Shown: piece by piece, positions 43,723 through 51,732 of the stretch | Layout of the letters: each line of letters begins with the position of its first letter | How positions within the stretch are numbered: position 1 is the first letter of the stretch | Assembly: GCF_000711225.1 (NCBI RefSeq) | Contig: NZ_JOMG01000002.1 | Span: 1,872,501-1,936,500, forward strand | From: Pelobacter seleniigenes DSM 18267 | GTDB lineage: Bacteria; Desulfobacterota; Desulfuromonadia; Desulfuromonadales; Geopsychrobacteraceae | Reading direction: 5' to 3' | DNA length: 64,000 bases | Made by a program: the position numbers and the translations under genes | Notes under the pieces: model-generated | What the model saw: the letters and a program-made list of their open reading frames with translations, nothing else | Told to the model about the DNA's origin: nothing | Database searches by the model: none

Positions 43723-44459
43723 AGAAGAAAATCGGTTTCTTTGATTTTACTGGCTGTGAAGGCTGCCAGCTCAGCATCCTGGGGATGGATGAAGAGCTTC
43801 TGGAGGTGCTGGAACTGGTCGAAATCGTCGAGTTCCGGCAGATCCTCGATGCCCTGCCGGGGCAGGCGCTGGATATCGCTTTTGTCGAAGGCAGCGTCTG
43901 CACGGCGGAAGAAATGGAGCGCCTGCGGCGGATTCGCAAGCAAAGCAGGGTGGTGGTCGCGCTTGGTGCCTGCGCTGATCTGGCCGGGGTTAATGCCCTG
44001 CGGCGGTTGACCCCGGAAGCCCAGCTGTGCCGGGATGTTTACGGTGCCGTGCATGACCACCTGCTGCCTGGCGAACCGCAACCTTTGGCCGCCATGATCG
44101 AGGTTGATTACCGGTTGCCGGGCTGCCCGGTCATTGCCACAGAGTTTCTGGCCCTGCTGCAGGCGCTGCTGCTCGACAAGGAGCAGGAACTGCCCGGCTA
44201 TTCATTGTGTGTCGAATGCAAGCTGGCGGAGATCCCCTGTACTTTTGAGCGTGGCGAAGTCTGCCTCGGCCCGGTGACGCGCGCCGGTTGCCAGGCGATC
44301 TGTATCGATGCCGGCGACCGTTGCCGCGGTTGCCGCGGTTCCATCGATAATCCGCGCCTGTCACCGTACCGCCAGGTTCTTTATGATCACGGGCTGACTT
44401 TGGAGGATGTGTTGCAGGAATTCAAAACCTTTAACTTTAGCATCGACAAAGACGCATGA
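43719..44459 (+). CDS. hydD: group 3b-type [NiFe] hydrogenase small subunit (delta, HydD)
   Basis: 246 residues without a signal peptide, so cytoplasmic. The proximal cluster begins FDFTGCEGCQLSILG, continues with LGACADLAG and LPGCPV, and the C-terminal clusters use CVECKLAEIPC, CLGPVTRAGCQAIC and CRGCRG. This short, soluble form is typical of sulfhydrogenase and F420/NAD(P)-linked enzymes. Overlaps of 4 bp on both sides tie it to the fused subunit and the large subunit. Confidence 0.93.
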   Translation: MKKKIGFFDFTGCEGCQLSILGMDEELLEVLELVEIVEFRQILDALPGQALDIAFVEGSVCTAEEMERLRRIRKQSRVVVALGACADLAGVNALRRLTPEAQLCRDVYGAVHDHLLPGEPQPLAAMIEVDYRLPGCPVIATEFLALLQALLLDKEQELPGYSLCVECKLAEIPCTFERGEVCLGPVTRAGCQAICIDAGDRCRGCRGSIDNPRLSPYRQVLYDHGLTLEDVLQEFKTFNFSIDKDA

Positions 44460-45733
44460 AGCTGGAGATCAAGCAACTGACCCGGATTGAAGGGCATGCC
44501 AACCTGGTGATCGACCTGGAGAAGGGCGAATTGCAGGAGTGTCGCCTGGAGATCGTCGAAACCCCGCGGTTTTTCGAAAGCTTCCTGATCGGCCAGCACT
44601 ATACCGATGTGGCTCCGATCGTCGCGCGGATTTGCGGAATCTGCTCCAATTCCCATACCCTGGTCGCGCTGGCGGCGACGGAACAGGCCCTGGGGATCAG
44701 CGTCACCAATCAGACCCTGGCGTTGCGCCGCCTGCTCGCTTATGGGGAAATCCTGCAGAGTCATCTGTTGCAGCTGGTGTTCATGGCTCTGCCCGATTAT
44801 CTCGGGGTCAGCAGCCTGATGGCCCTGGCCCAGAGTCATCGCGAACTGGTCAGCCGGGCGCTGCGCCTGAAAAAACTGGCCAATGACCTGTGCATGACTA
44901 TCGGCGGCCGGGCGATTCACCCGGTGACTCCCTGCATCGGCGGTTTTTCACGGCTGCCTGAGCCGGACGAACTGCAGGGGTTGCGTAAACGGCTGGTGGC
45001 GATCCTGCCGGACCTGGAAAACCTGGTGGATCTGTTTGCCGATTTCGCTGTCCCGGAGTTTTCCCGGCCGACGGAGTACCTCTGTCTCAAAGATGACAAC
45101 AAGTACCCGTTGTTGTCCGGAAGACTCTATTCCAGTGCCGGCATTTCCGGTGAGGTTGGCGAGTATGCCTCCCTGATCGAAGAATATTTGATGCCGCATT
45201 CGACCGCCAAGTTCGCCCGGGCTCTGGCCAACAGCTACACGGTCGGCCCGCTGGCGCGCTACAAGAATACCGCTCGGGAGCTGTCGCCGATGGCGCAGAA
45301 GGTCGCTGCGGCCCTCAAATTGACCCCGGAGGTGGTCAACCCCTTTGCCGCCATGCCGGTGCGGCTGGTCGAAGTGGTGAACTGTTTCGAATCGGCTATT
45401 CATCTTATTGATCGGCTGCTGCTGGAAGGGCTGCAGCATGATCCGCCGGCCGCGCCACAGGGCTTTGGCGAAGGGGTCGCGGCCATCGAAGCGCCGCGCG
45501 GCACCCTGCTTCACCATTACCGCTATAATGACGCCGGCCGGGTGGTCATGGCCAACTGCCTGATCCCCACGGCCCAGAACCTGGCGAATATCGAGAATGA
45601 CCTGAAGGCGCTGGTTCCGCTGCTGCTTGATCTGCCCCGGGCCGAGCTGGCCCAGCAACTGCAGATGCTGGTCCGGGCTTATGATCCCTGTATCAGCTGC
45701 TCCACCCATACCTTGAAGGTCTCCTTTGTTTAG
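44456..45733 (+). CDS. hydA: group 3b-type [NiFe] hydrogenase large subunit (alpha, HydA)
   Basis: 425 residues. Nickel ligands are Cys60 and Cys63 in RICGICSNSHTLVALAA, and Cys412 and Cys415 in YDPCISCSTH. Only seven residues follow His418, a short removable tail such as is known in archaeal sulfhydrogenases. The L1 and L2 motifs with SNSHT and SCSTH separate it from the group 1 enzyme upstream. It catalyses reversible H2 oxidation in the cytoplasm. Overlap with the protease gene at 45726 supports processing of the tail. Confidence 0.94.
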   Translation: MKLEIKQLTRIEGHANLVIDLEKGELQECRLEIVETPRFFESFLIGQHYTDVAPIVARICGICSNSHTLVALAATEQALGISVTNQTLALRRLLAYGEILQSHLLQLVFMALPDYLGVSSLMALAQSHRELVSRALRLKKLANDLCMTIGGRAIHPVTPCIGGFSRLPEPDELQGLRKRLVAILPDLENLVDLFADFAVPEFSRPTEYLCLKDDNKYPLLSGRLYSSAGISGEVGEYASLIEEYLMPHSTAKFARALANSYTVGPLARYKNTARELSPMAQKVAAALKLTPEVVNPFAAMPVRLVEVVNCFESAIHLIDRLLLEGLQHDPPAAPQGFGEGVAAIEAPRGTLLHHYRYNDAGRVVMANCLIPTAQNLANIENDLKALVPLLLDLPRAELAQQLQMLVRAYDPCISCSTHTLKVSFV

Positions 45734-46187
45734 CTGGCGGGTGATCGGCATCGGTAATCCGTTGCGCGGTGACGACGGCCTCGGCTGCCGGGTGATCGAG
45801 GAGCTGCAGCGCATGCCCCTGCCGGAACAAATCGAGCTGGTGGACGGCGGGACCGGGGGCATGAGACTGTTGTCACTGTTGACTGATGCGGCCGGCATCC
45901 TGCTGGTGGATGCGGTCGATATGGGGCTGGCACCGGGGACACTGGTGCGCTGCAGCGGTCCGGAGCTGCTGGCGGAGAGCCGTTTTGGCGGAGCCGGTGA
46001 CAGCCACAGCGGGTCCCTGGTGCAAACCCTGCAACTGGCCGCTCTGCTGCAGCCGCTGCCGGAGATTGTTTTTTTCGGTCTGCAGATTGAGCGGGTCGAA
46101 TACGGCCGCGGGTTGTCGGCTGCAGTGAACAGCGCGTTGCCGGGTTTGCTGACGGAGATTCGGCAACTGTTGGGCGCAGCGCCCTGA
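45726..46187 (+). CDS. hydrogenase maturation protease for the group 3b enzyme
   Basis: 153 residues. The start is a TTG at 45726 overlapping the end of hydA (a GTG at 45741 is an alternative). The HyaD/HybD fold is shown by VIGIGNPLRGDDGLGCRVIE, DGGTGGMRL and a metal-site His in SHSGSLVQTLQL. It is distinct from the protease at 37897, so each large subunit has its own processing enzyme, consistent with the strong partner specificity known in the family. Confidence 0.92.
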   Translation: MFSWRVIGIGNPLRGDDGLGCRVIEELQRMPLPEQIELVDGGTGGMRLLSLLTDAAGILLVDAVDMGLAPGTLVRCSGPELLAESRFGGAGDSHSGSLVQTLQLAALLQPLPEIVFFGLQIERVEYGRGLSAAVNSALPGLLTEIRQLLGAAP

Positions 46188-46212
46188 GCCGGCCGGGGCA
46201 AATTTTTTTCAG

Positions 46213-46245
46213 GACAACAGTCTTTGCCGCAAGTAGACTGTTATC
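46213..46245. promoter_or_regulatory. inverted repeat AACAGTCT-N11-AGACTGTT upstream of the nickel transporter
   Basis: A perfect 8-bp stem (extended by two more pairs after one mismatch) lies in the 122-bp gap before cbiM. It could be an operator for a metal regulator or an RNA hairpin. It does not match the NikR consensus GTATGA-N16-TCATAC. Confidence 0.4.
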
Positions 46246-46309
46246 AAGAGCAGGTTGCTGCCTGTTCATATTCCATTCAATTCGATGAAGACATGACAGG
46301 AGAATTCTC

Positions 46310-47314
46310 ATGCATATGGCAGATGCGTTGTTGAGTCCGCAGGTGGGCGGGGTTTTGTGGGGAGTCACCGCGGGGACGGTGGCCTATTGTTCCCGCCGGG
46401 TGCGGCAACTGGAGGACGACAGCACGGTTCCCATGATGGGAGTGATGGGGGCGTTCATCTTTGCCGCGCAGATGATCAATTTTTCGATTCCGGCGACCGG
46501 CTCGAGCGGTCACCTGGGGGGAGGGATGATCCTGGCCATACTGCTGGGCGGTCCGGCCGCTTTTCTGACCATCGCCTCGGTCCTGCTGGTGCAGGCGCTG
46601 TTCTTTGCCGATGGCGGGCTGCTCGCGCTGGGCTGCAACATCTTCAATCTCGGCTTTATCCCCGCGTTTCTTGTTTATCCCTTTCTGTTCAAGCCCCTGG
46701 CCGGGGCTGATCCCGGCCGTCGTCGACTGTTCCTGGCCTGCCTGGTCAGTGCGGCCGTAGCGCTACAGCTCGGGGCGCTGGGGGTGGTGCTGGAAACCAC
46801 CTTTTCGGGAATTTCCGCTTTGCCGCTCAGCTCCTTCCTGCTGGTGATGCAGCCCATTCACCTGGCCATCGGCCTGGTTGAAGGGGTGGTGACCGCCGTG
46901 GTCGTGCAACTGATTCGCCAGCAGCAGCCCGGGCTGCTGCAGTTGGCCTCGGCAACCCCGGCCCGGCCGCTGTTCTCCTGGCGGCGCACCGCGCTGGCCC
47001 TGCTGCTGGTCAGCCTGCTGGTGGGCGGAATCGGTTCCTGGTATGCCTCGTCCCAACCGGACGGCCTGGAGTGGTCCGTCGCCAAGGTGATCGGTGGCGA
47101 GCTGGATTCCACGTCTTCACTGATCGCCACCCTGGACAACTGGCAGCAACGGATCGCGGTTCTGCCCGATTACGACTTCGCTTCCGCCACAGCAGACAGC
47201 TCCTTGTGGAGCAGTCGCTTCGGCACCAGCCTCTCCGGGGTCCTCGGGGCCACGGTGAGCCTGACCCTGATCGTCGGGCTCGGGGTGCTGGTGCGGAAAC
47301 GCAACCAGCGATGA
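46310..47314 (+). CDS. cbiM: ECF-type nickel/cobalt transporter CbiMN (NikMN) fusion
   Basis: 334 residues. The N-terminus MHMADALLSPQVGG provides the His2 metal site of the CbiM/NikM family; the core S-component spans about 1-215. A C-terminal PDGLE-type module follows (QPDGLEWSVAKVIGG, ending in a membrane helix), as in NikMN fusions where M and N are one chain. Location directly after two nickel enzymes and hyp genes argues for Ni rather than Co. A GGAG ribosome-binding site is present. Confidence 0.92.
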   Translation: MHMADALLSPQVGGVLWGVTAGTVAYCSRRVRQLEDDSTVPMMGVMGAFIFAAQMINFSIPATGSSGHLGGGMILAILLGGPAAFLTIASVLLVQALFFADGGLLALGCNIFNLGFIPAFLVYPFLFKPLAGADPGRRRLFLACLVSAAVALQLGALGVVLETTFSGISALPLSSFLLVMQPIHLAIGLVEGVVTAVVVQLIRQQQPGLLQLASATPARPLFSWRRTALALLLVSLLVGGIGSWYASSQPDGLEWSVAKVIGGELDSTSSLIATLDNWQQRIAVLPDYDFASATADSSLWSSRFGTSLSGVLGATVSLTLIVGLGVLVRKRNQR

Positions 47315-47339
47315 GGGCGATGGTGCTGGAGTTGTAGGC

Positions 47340-48149
47340 GTGGCCGGAATTGATCACAGCCTGTTTGATTTAACCGCCCTCGATACTCTGGCCTATCAGG
47401 ACAGCCCGGTTCATCGTCTGGATGCCCGGGCCAAGGTGCTGACCGTGCTGGTGTTTGTGGTGGTGGTGGCGTCCTACGACAAGTATGCCGTGCTGGTGTT
47501 ACTGCCGCTGTTGTTGTTCCCGGTCTCCCTGCTGATCATGGCCCGGCTGCCGATCGCTTTCTTGCTCAAACGGCTGGCCCTGGTCGCGCCCTTTGCCCTG
47601 CTGGTCGGGATCTTCAACCCGTTCTTCGACCAGCAGGTTCAACTGCAGCTCGGCGGGCTGGCGATCAGCGGCGGCTGGCTCTCTTTCCTGTCAATTATCC
47701 TGCGCTTTACCCTGACCATCGGCAGCGTGCTGGTGCTGATCGCGGTAACCAGCTTCCCGGCGATCTGCCATGCCCTGGGGCGCCTCGGCGTGCCCTGGAC
47801 CTTTGTCCTGCAACTGCTGTTTCTGTATCGCTATATCTTTGTCCTCGGCGCGGAAGCCGAACGGATGGTGCGGGCTCGCTCGTTACGCTCTTTTCATGGT
47901 CGTGGCAACGGGCTGAAGGTCTATGCCGCGTTGCTTACCCAGCTCTTGTGGCGAACTCTGGAGCGCGCCCGCCGGCTTTACCGGGCCATGCTCAGTCGCT
48001 GTTTCAGCGGCCGCTTCCGACTGCTCTCCACGTCCCGTTTCGGACCCAAAGAGCTGCTCTTCGTGGTGGGCTGGAGCGGCTATTTTATCCTCCTGCGGTT
48101 GGGGAGCGATGCGGCCGCGGTGCGCGGCTGGCTGGAAGGAGTTTTTTGA
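47340..48149 (+). CDS. cbiQ: ECF transporter transmembrane component CbiQ (NikQ)
   Basis: 269 residues from a GTG with GGAG upstream. Hydrophobic helices occupy the N-terminal half. The cytoplasmic coupling helices with the Ala-Arg-Ser type motif are visible (MVRARSLRSFHGRG and LYRAMLSRCFSG), which contact the ATPase. It links CbiMN to CbiO. The N-terminal segment DSPVHRLDARAKVLTVL is the family signature. Confidence 0.93.
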   Translation: MAGIDHSLFDLTALDTLAYQDSPVHRLDARAKVLTVLVFVVVVASYDKYAVLVLLPLLLFPVSLLIMARLPIAFLLKRLALVAPFALLVGIFNPFFDQQVQLQLGGLAISGGWLSFLSIILRFTLTIGSVLVLIAVTSFPAICHALGRLGVPWTFVLQLLFLYRYIFVLGAEAERMVRARSLRSFHGRGNGLKVYAALLTQLLWRTLERARRLYRAMLSRCFSGRFRLLSTSRFGPKELLFVVGWSGYFILLRLGSDAAAVRGWLEGVF

Positions 48150-48151
48150 CC

Positions 48152-48904
48152 ATGAGCCATCATCTGGTGGAGATGAAGAATGTCTGCTACGACTACCCCG
48201 ATGGAACCCGGGCTCTGCAGCGGATCAGTTTCCGGATTACCCATGGCGAATCCGTGGCCGTGGTCGGGGCCAACGGGGCTGGCAAGTCGACCCTGCTGCA
48301 ACACCTGAACGGCTGCCTGCGCCCGGCCGAGGGGGAGGTGAGAATCGGCGATTTTCCGGTCACCAAACAGACCCTGCAGGATGTCCGGCGCAGTGTTGGC
48401 ATGGTGTTCCAGGATCCCAACGATCAGCTGTTCATGCCGACGGTGGCCGAAGATGTCGGCTTTGGGCCGTTGAATCTGGGTCTTTCTCCGGCTGAAACCG
48501 AGGAGCGGGTCGAGAGTGCCTTGCGCCAGGTCGGCGCGCTGCATCTGAAAGACCGGCCGCCCCATCATCTTTCCGGCGGGGAGAAACGTTCGGTCGCCAT
48601 TGCCACGGTGCTGGCCATGTCACCCGACGTCCTCGTGCTTGACGAGCCCAGCACCGGGCTCGATCCGCAGAGTCGACGGCAGCTGATCGACTGGCTGCGC
48701 AACTACCGGCATACCAAGATCATTGCCGGGCATGATCTGGACCTGGTTCTGGACCTTTGTGAACGTACCCTGGTGCTGGCCCAGGGGCGGATTATTGCCG
48801 ACGGCCCCACCCGCGATATCTTCAGTGATCAGCAGCTGCTGGAACGCAGCCATCTGGAAAAACCGTTGCGGCTGCAGGCCTGCCCGGTCTGCGCCGGCCG
48901 TTAA
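48152..48904 (+). CDS. cbiO: ECF transporter ATP-binding protein CbiO (NikO)
   Basis: 250 residues. The ATG at 48152 follows AAGGAG and lies 2 bp after the cbiQ stop; a longer frame extends into cbiQ. ABC ATPase motifs: Walker A GANGAGKSTLL, Q-loop VFQDPNDQLF, signature LSGGEKRSVAIA, Walker B VLVLDEPSTGLDP and switch His in IAGHDLDLV. The C-terminus adds CPVC. It drives nickel import with CbiMN and CbiQ. Only 12 bp separate it from the convergent next gene. Confidence 0.94.
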   Translation: MSHHLVEMKNVCYDYPDGTRALQRISFRITHGESVAVVGANGAGKSTLLQHLNGCLRPAEGEVRIGDFPVTKQTLQDVRRSVGMVFQDPNDQLFMPTVAEDVGFGPLNLGLSPAETEERVESALRQVGALHLKDRPPHHLSGGEKRSVAIATVLAMSPDVLVLDEPSTGLDPQSRRQLIDWLRNYRHTKIIAGHDLDLVLDLCERTLVLAQGRIIADGPTRDIFSDQQLLERSHLEKPLRLQACPVCAGR

Positions 48905-48916
48905 CCAGCCGCGGGC

Positions 48917-49327
48917 TCAGGCTTCGCCGCTGTGCAGATCGATGAGCGGGCGGATTGCGCTGACTTTGAAACGGACCACCGCGGTTATGGTGCGGGCCGC
49001 CATTTTGCCGGCTTTGGCCTCGATATCGCGGACCGTTTCGTTGAACAGAGGGCCGCTCTGCACCAGCTCCTCCAGTTGCAGATAAAGCCGGGCTCCGCGA
49101 CTGTCAAAGACCATCCGGCCCAGGGTGTAAAAAAGCAGCACTGCCTGCGGATTCTGCCGCAGATTGGCCAGGGTCCGGTTATCGCCCAGCCCGAGGACGA
49201 TGCGGTCTGCACCGACCAGGCGGGCCGAGCCGAACACCGCGGCGTTGACGTTGCCCTGGCCGTCGGCGGTGGAAAGGACCCCGGCCGGGTGTTCGGAAAA
49301 GATCTCCGCAAGATTGTGCTCTGCCAT
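48917..49327 (-). CDS. pyridoxamine 5'-phosphate oxidase-like (FMN split-barrel) protein
   Basis: 136 residues from an ATG behind GGAG; an in-frame start further upstream adds a basic segment with no support. The split-barrel core is recognisable: HPAGVLSTADGQGNVNAAVFG, IVLGLGDNRTLANLRQNPQA and VLLFYTLGRM. Such proteins bind FMN or haem and are mostly uncharacterised. It is convergent with cbiO and divergent from a lipoprotein gene. No partner enzyme is visible. Confidence 0.82.
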   Translation of the reverse strand: MAEHNLAEIFSEHPAGVLSTADGQGNVNAAVFGSARLVGADRIVLGLGDNRTLANLRQNPQAVLLFYTLGRMVFDSRGARLYLQLEELVQSGPLFNETVRDIEAKAGKMAARTITAVVRFKVSAIRPLIDLHSGEA

Positions 49328-49446
49328 GATGATTGCTCCGGGACAAGCGCTGCTGGTTTTCCAATCTAGATCATAGTATTCTTGGCCCTTCACTGTATGT
49401 TTTTTCCGCTGTTGTTTCAAGCCGTTCAGGCTGAAGAGGGAACCGG

Positions 49447-50160
49447 GTGCCAGCCAGTTATTTGCAGAGGAGCATTATCAAAGGAACGGTTGGAGTGTGG
49501 CTGTTGCTGCTCTGCACCCTGTCGGCCTGTAGTTCCTCGCAAAATCACCTGGCTAAACTGGCAAAAACCGATATCGACATGGTTGCGGATATTCATATCC
49601 ATCAGTCCGATGAGCTGTTACGCCGGCTGGCCGGCAAGCTCTATCGACGCAACCCGCGGGAATTGCATAAAATTCCGGGCATGACCGTAGAGGGACGGCT
49701 GGCCCAGCTGTTCGGCGGCGACCGCAGCCTGCTCTTTTCGGAGCTTGATAATCAGCGCGGCGTCGAGGCGATGCTGCTGGCCTTTGATCAGGATTATGCC
49801 GGCGATCGGGTCTTTGCCCTGCTGGTCGGGCTGGTTTCGATGGTGCACAACGCTTATGGCGACAATGCTGAATTCTTCATGTTTGACAGCCTTGATCCGC
49901 AGATCCTCTATAACAGCGCCAGGAATATCGAAATCTTGGTCTGGCGCCTGAAAGCCCGCACCGGTGCTGACGGCAAACCCCTGCTGCTCACCAACAGCCT
50001 GCCTGACGAGGCGGAGAATTTAAGTTTTGAGCGGCTGTTCGGTAAGCTGATCTCCCTGCAGGATATGATGTCCGCGGTAGCGGCCCAGAAGTGGGACCGG
50101 ACGGTTAATTTTGTGGTCCAGCGGGCCGCCACAGCAACCTTTTTGCCCATCGGTTTGTGA
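49447..50160 (+). CDS. lipoprotein of unknown function
   Basis: 237 residues from a GTG with GAGGGA upstream. A lipoprotein signal ends in LSAC with the lipidated Cys28, so it is anchored in the envelope. The mature part is mostly helical with conserved-looking blocks (IHIHQSDELLRRLAGKLYRR, LVGLVSMVHNAYGDNAEFF, LDPQILYNSARNIEILVWRL). I do not recognise a characterised family. It stands alone before a repeat-rich intergenic region. Confidence 0.75.
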   Translation: MPASYLQRSIIKGTVGVWLLLLCTLSACSSSQNHLAKLAKTDIDMVADIHIHQSDELLRRLAGKLYRRNPRELHKIPGMTVEGRLAQLFGGDRSLLFSELDNQRGVEAMLLAFDQDYAGDRVFALLVGLVSMVHNAYGDNAEFFMFDSLDPQILYNSARNIEILVWRLKARTGADGKPLLLTNSLPDEAENLSFERLFGKLISLQDMMSAVAAQKWDRTVNFVVQRAATATFLPIGL

Positions 50161-50182
50161 GTTGGTTTCATCCCCATCCCGG

Positions 50183-50206
50183 CCTTCCCCCATCAAAGGG
50201 GGAAGG
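50183..50206. terminator. hairpin CCTTCCCCC...GGGGGAAGG after the lipoprotein gene
   Basis: Perfect 9-bp stem with a 6-nt loop, 22 bp after the stop codon, without a T-run. It belongs with the similar CCCCCTTT hairpins at 50431-50540. Confidence 0.4.
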
Positions 50207-50224
50207 AGTATGACACGGTCGAAT

Positions 50225-50398
50225 GGCGCTAGTTTAAGAGTCGCTGGCAGCAAAACCGGGACTGTCCCCGCACGGGGGCTGTCCCGGGTCTTTGCGGTGT
50301 TAACAGCGACAGTTTCATGGCTCGCAAACTCTTGGGACAGCCCCCCGATGACCCTGGGGACAGTCCCGAGTTTACTGCAAAGTTGCTTAAACTAGCGC
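50225..50398. mobile_element. MITE-like element R2, copy B (intact)
   Basis: Uninterrupted copy of the element at 5735-6065. Near-terminal inverted repeats read GGCGCTAGTTTAAG and, from the right, AGCGCTAGTTTAAG. Internal GGGACTGTCCCC palindromes lie near both ends. An 11-bp direct repeat, ATGACACGGTC, flanks it at 50210-50220 and 50404-50414, as expected for a target duplication or a repeat chosen as target. No coding potential. Confidence 0.72.
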
Positions 50399-50430
50399 TA
50401 TTCATGACACGGTCATAATCTTGTATAAAT

Positions 50431-50540
50431 CCCCCCGGCCCCCCTTTTTTTAAAGGGGGAGTATTCGTTCCTGTTAATAAATAAAAAATTTTTGCCTGTT
50501 TCATTTCCCCCTTTAGCAAAAGGGAGCTAAGGGGGATTTG
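50431..50540. repeat. CCCCCTTT/AAAGGGGG palindromic intergenic repeats
   Basis: Two hairpin-forming units: CCCCCTTT-N4-AAAGGGGG at 50440-50459 and TTCCCCCTTTAGC...CTAAGGGGGA at 50505-50535, separated by an A/T-rich spacer. They resemble the dispersed extragenic palindromes of many deltaproteobacterial genomes. They lie between R2 and the MscS gene; no gene is seen in 50161-50622. Confidence 0.6.
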
Positions 50541-50622
50541 GCTGTTTCTTGTTGTCCCCATTCCAATGTCCGGAAAACTCACCTAAATCATGTATAATAA
50601 TGAGAACGAAAGGACATGCATC

Positions 50623-51540
50623 ATGGATTTTTGGGGAGCCCAGGTTTGGGATAAAATCAGTTATTACTACAAGGATTTTGTCCTCTTCAAAATTCAGGAC
50701 GTCGGTATAACTCTCAGTCACCTGGTGGTCGCTCTGGTGGCGGTCCTCTTGTCCCTGCTTATTTCCAAAATCCTGCGTTCCATGCTGCAGAAGCAGGTTT
50801 TCGACAAGATGGACATGGACGAAGGTCTGAAATATGCGCTGTCGCGGTTTTTGCACTATCTGATTCTGATCCTTGGTATCTACATCGGTCTGACCACAGT
50901 GAACATTCCCCTTGGTGCGGTGATCGGCTTGTTTGCGGTGATCGGCGTGGGGATCGGTTTTGGGCTACAGAATATGGCCTCCAATTTTATCAGTGGGGTG
51001 ATTTTGTTGTTGGAACGGCCGATCAAGATCGGGGATCGCCTCGAAGTTGGCGATGTCTGGGGGGATGTCAAACGCATCAACCTGCGGACCACCCTGATTC
51101 AGACTCCAGACCATATCTCCATTATCGTCCCCAACTCCATCCTGCTGGAGAATGCGGTTACCAATTATAGTTACGGCGATGCTCGTTTGCGGCTACGAAT
51201 CCCGGTCGGGATCGCTTATGGCTCGGATTGCGATAAGGCCACGGCACTGATGATCGAAGCAGCTCAAGAGCATGATCGGGTTTTGGACGTACCGGCCCCG
51301 AAAACCTGGTTCCGAGAGTTTGGCGATTCTTCCCTTAACTTTGAACTATTGTGCTGGATTCCTGATGCGGCCCGTAAGTTCGACGTCATCAGTGACATAA
51401 ATCATCAGATCGACAGGTTGTTCCGTGCCAACGGAATCGAGATTCCATTCCCGCAGCGTGATTTGCATCTACGTTCAGCATCGACATCTCTGCGGGTGGA
51501 CGCAACCGGAAAAGACCCAGCCGGTTCCGAACCATCCTGA
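50623..51540 (+). CDS. mechanosensitive ion channel, MscS family
   Basis: 305 residues from an ATG with AAAGGA upstream. Three membrane helices (about 22-45, 65-90, 95-115) end in the glycine/alanine-rich pore helix AVIGVGIGFGLQNMASNFIS. The beta domain follows (ERPIKIGDRLEVGDVWGDVK, IIVPNSILLENAVTNYS), then the cytoplasmic cage. It opens under membrane tension to release solutes on hypo-osmotic shock. It stands alone. The C-terminal 25 residues look unstructured. Confidence 0.92.
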   Translation: MDFWGAQVWDKISYYYKDFVLFKIQDVGITLSHLVVALVAVLLSLLISKILRSMLQKQVFDKMDMDEGLKYALSRFLHYLILILGIYIGLTTVNIPLGAVIGLFAVIGVGIGFGLQNMASNFISGVILLLERPIKIGDRLEVGDVWGDVKRINLRTTLIQTPDHISIIVPNSILLENAVTNYSYGDARLRLRIPVGIAYGSDCDKATALMIEAAQEHDRVLDVPAPKTWFREFGDSSLNFELLCWIPDAARKFDVISDINHQIDRLFRANGIEIPFPQRDLHLRSASTSLRVDATGKDPAGSEPS

Positions 51541-51732
51541 GTGGGCGGCTGGGCTGAACAATGGTTTTTATTCTGGAAAGGCAGCTGTTTACAGGTGAAA
51601 TTTGGTAGGTGAAGAGAAAAGTGATCGACAATAATTCAAAAATACATATATAATGATTCTTGCTGCGGTTCTGACTTGTTGAACCCGGCATTTGATGAGA
51701 GGTTGCATTTATTTATTCTGGAGGTCTTGTCC

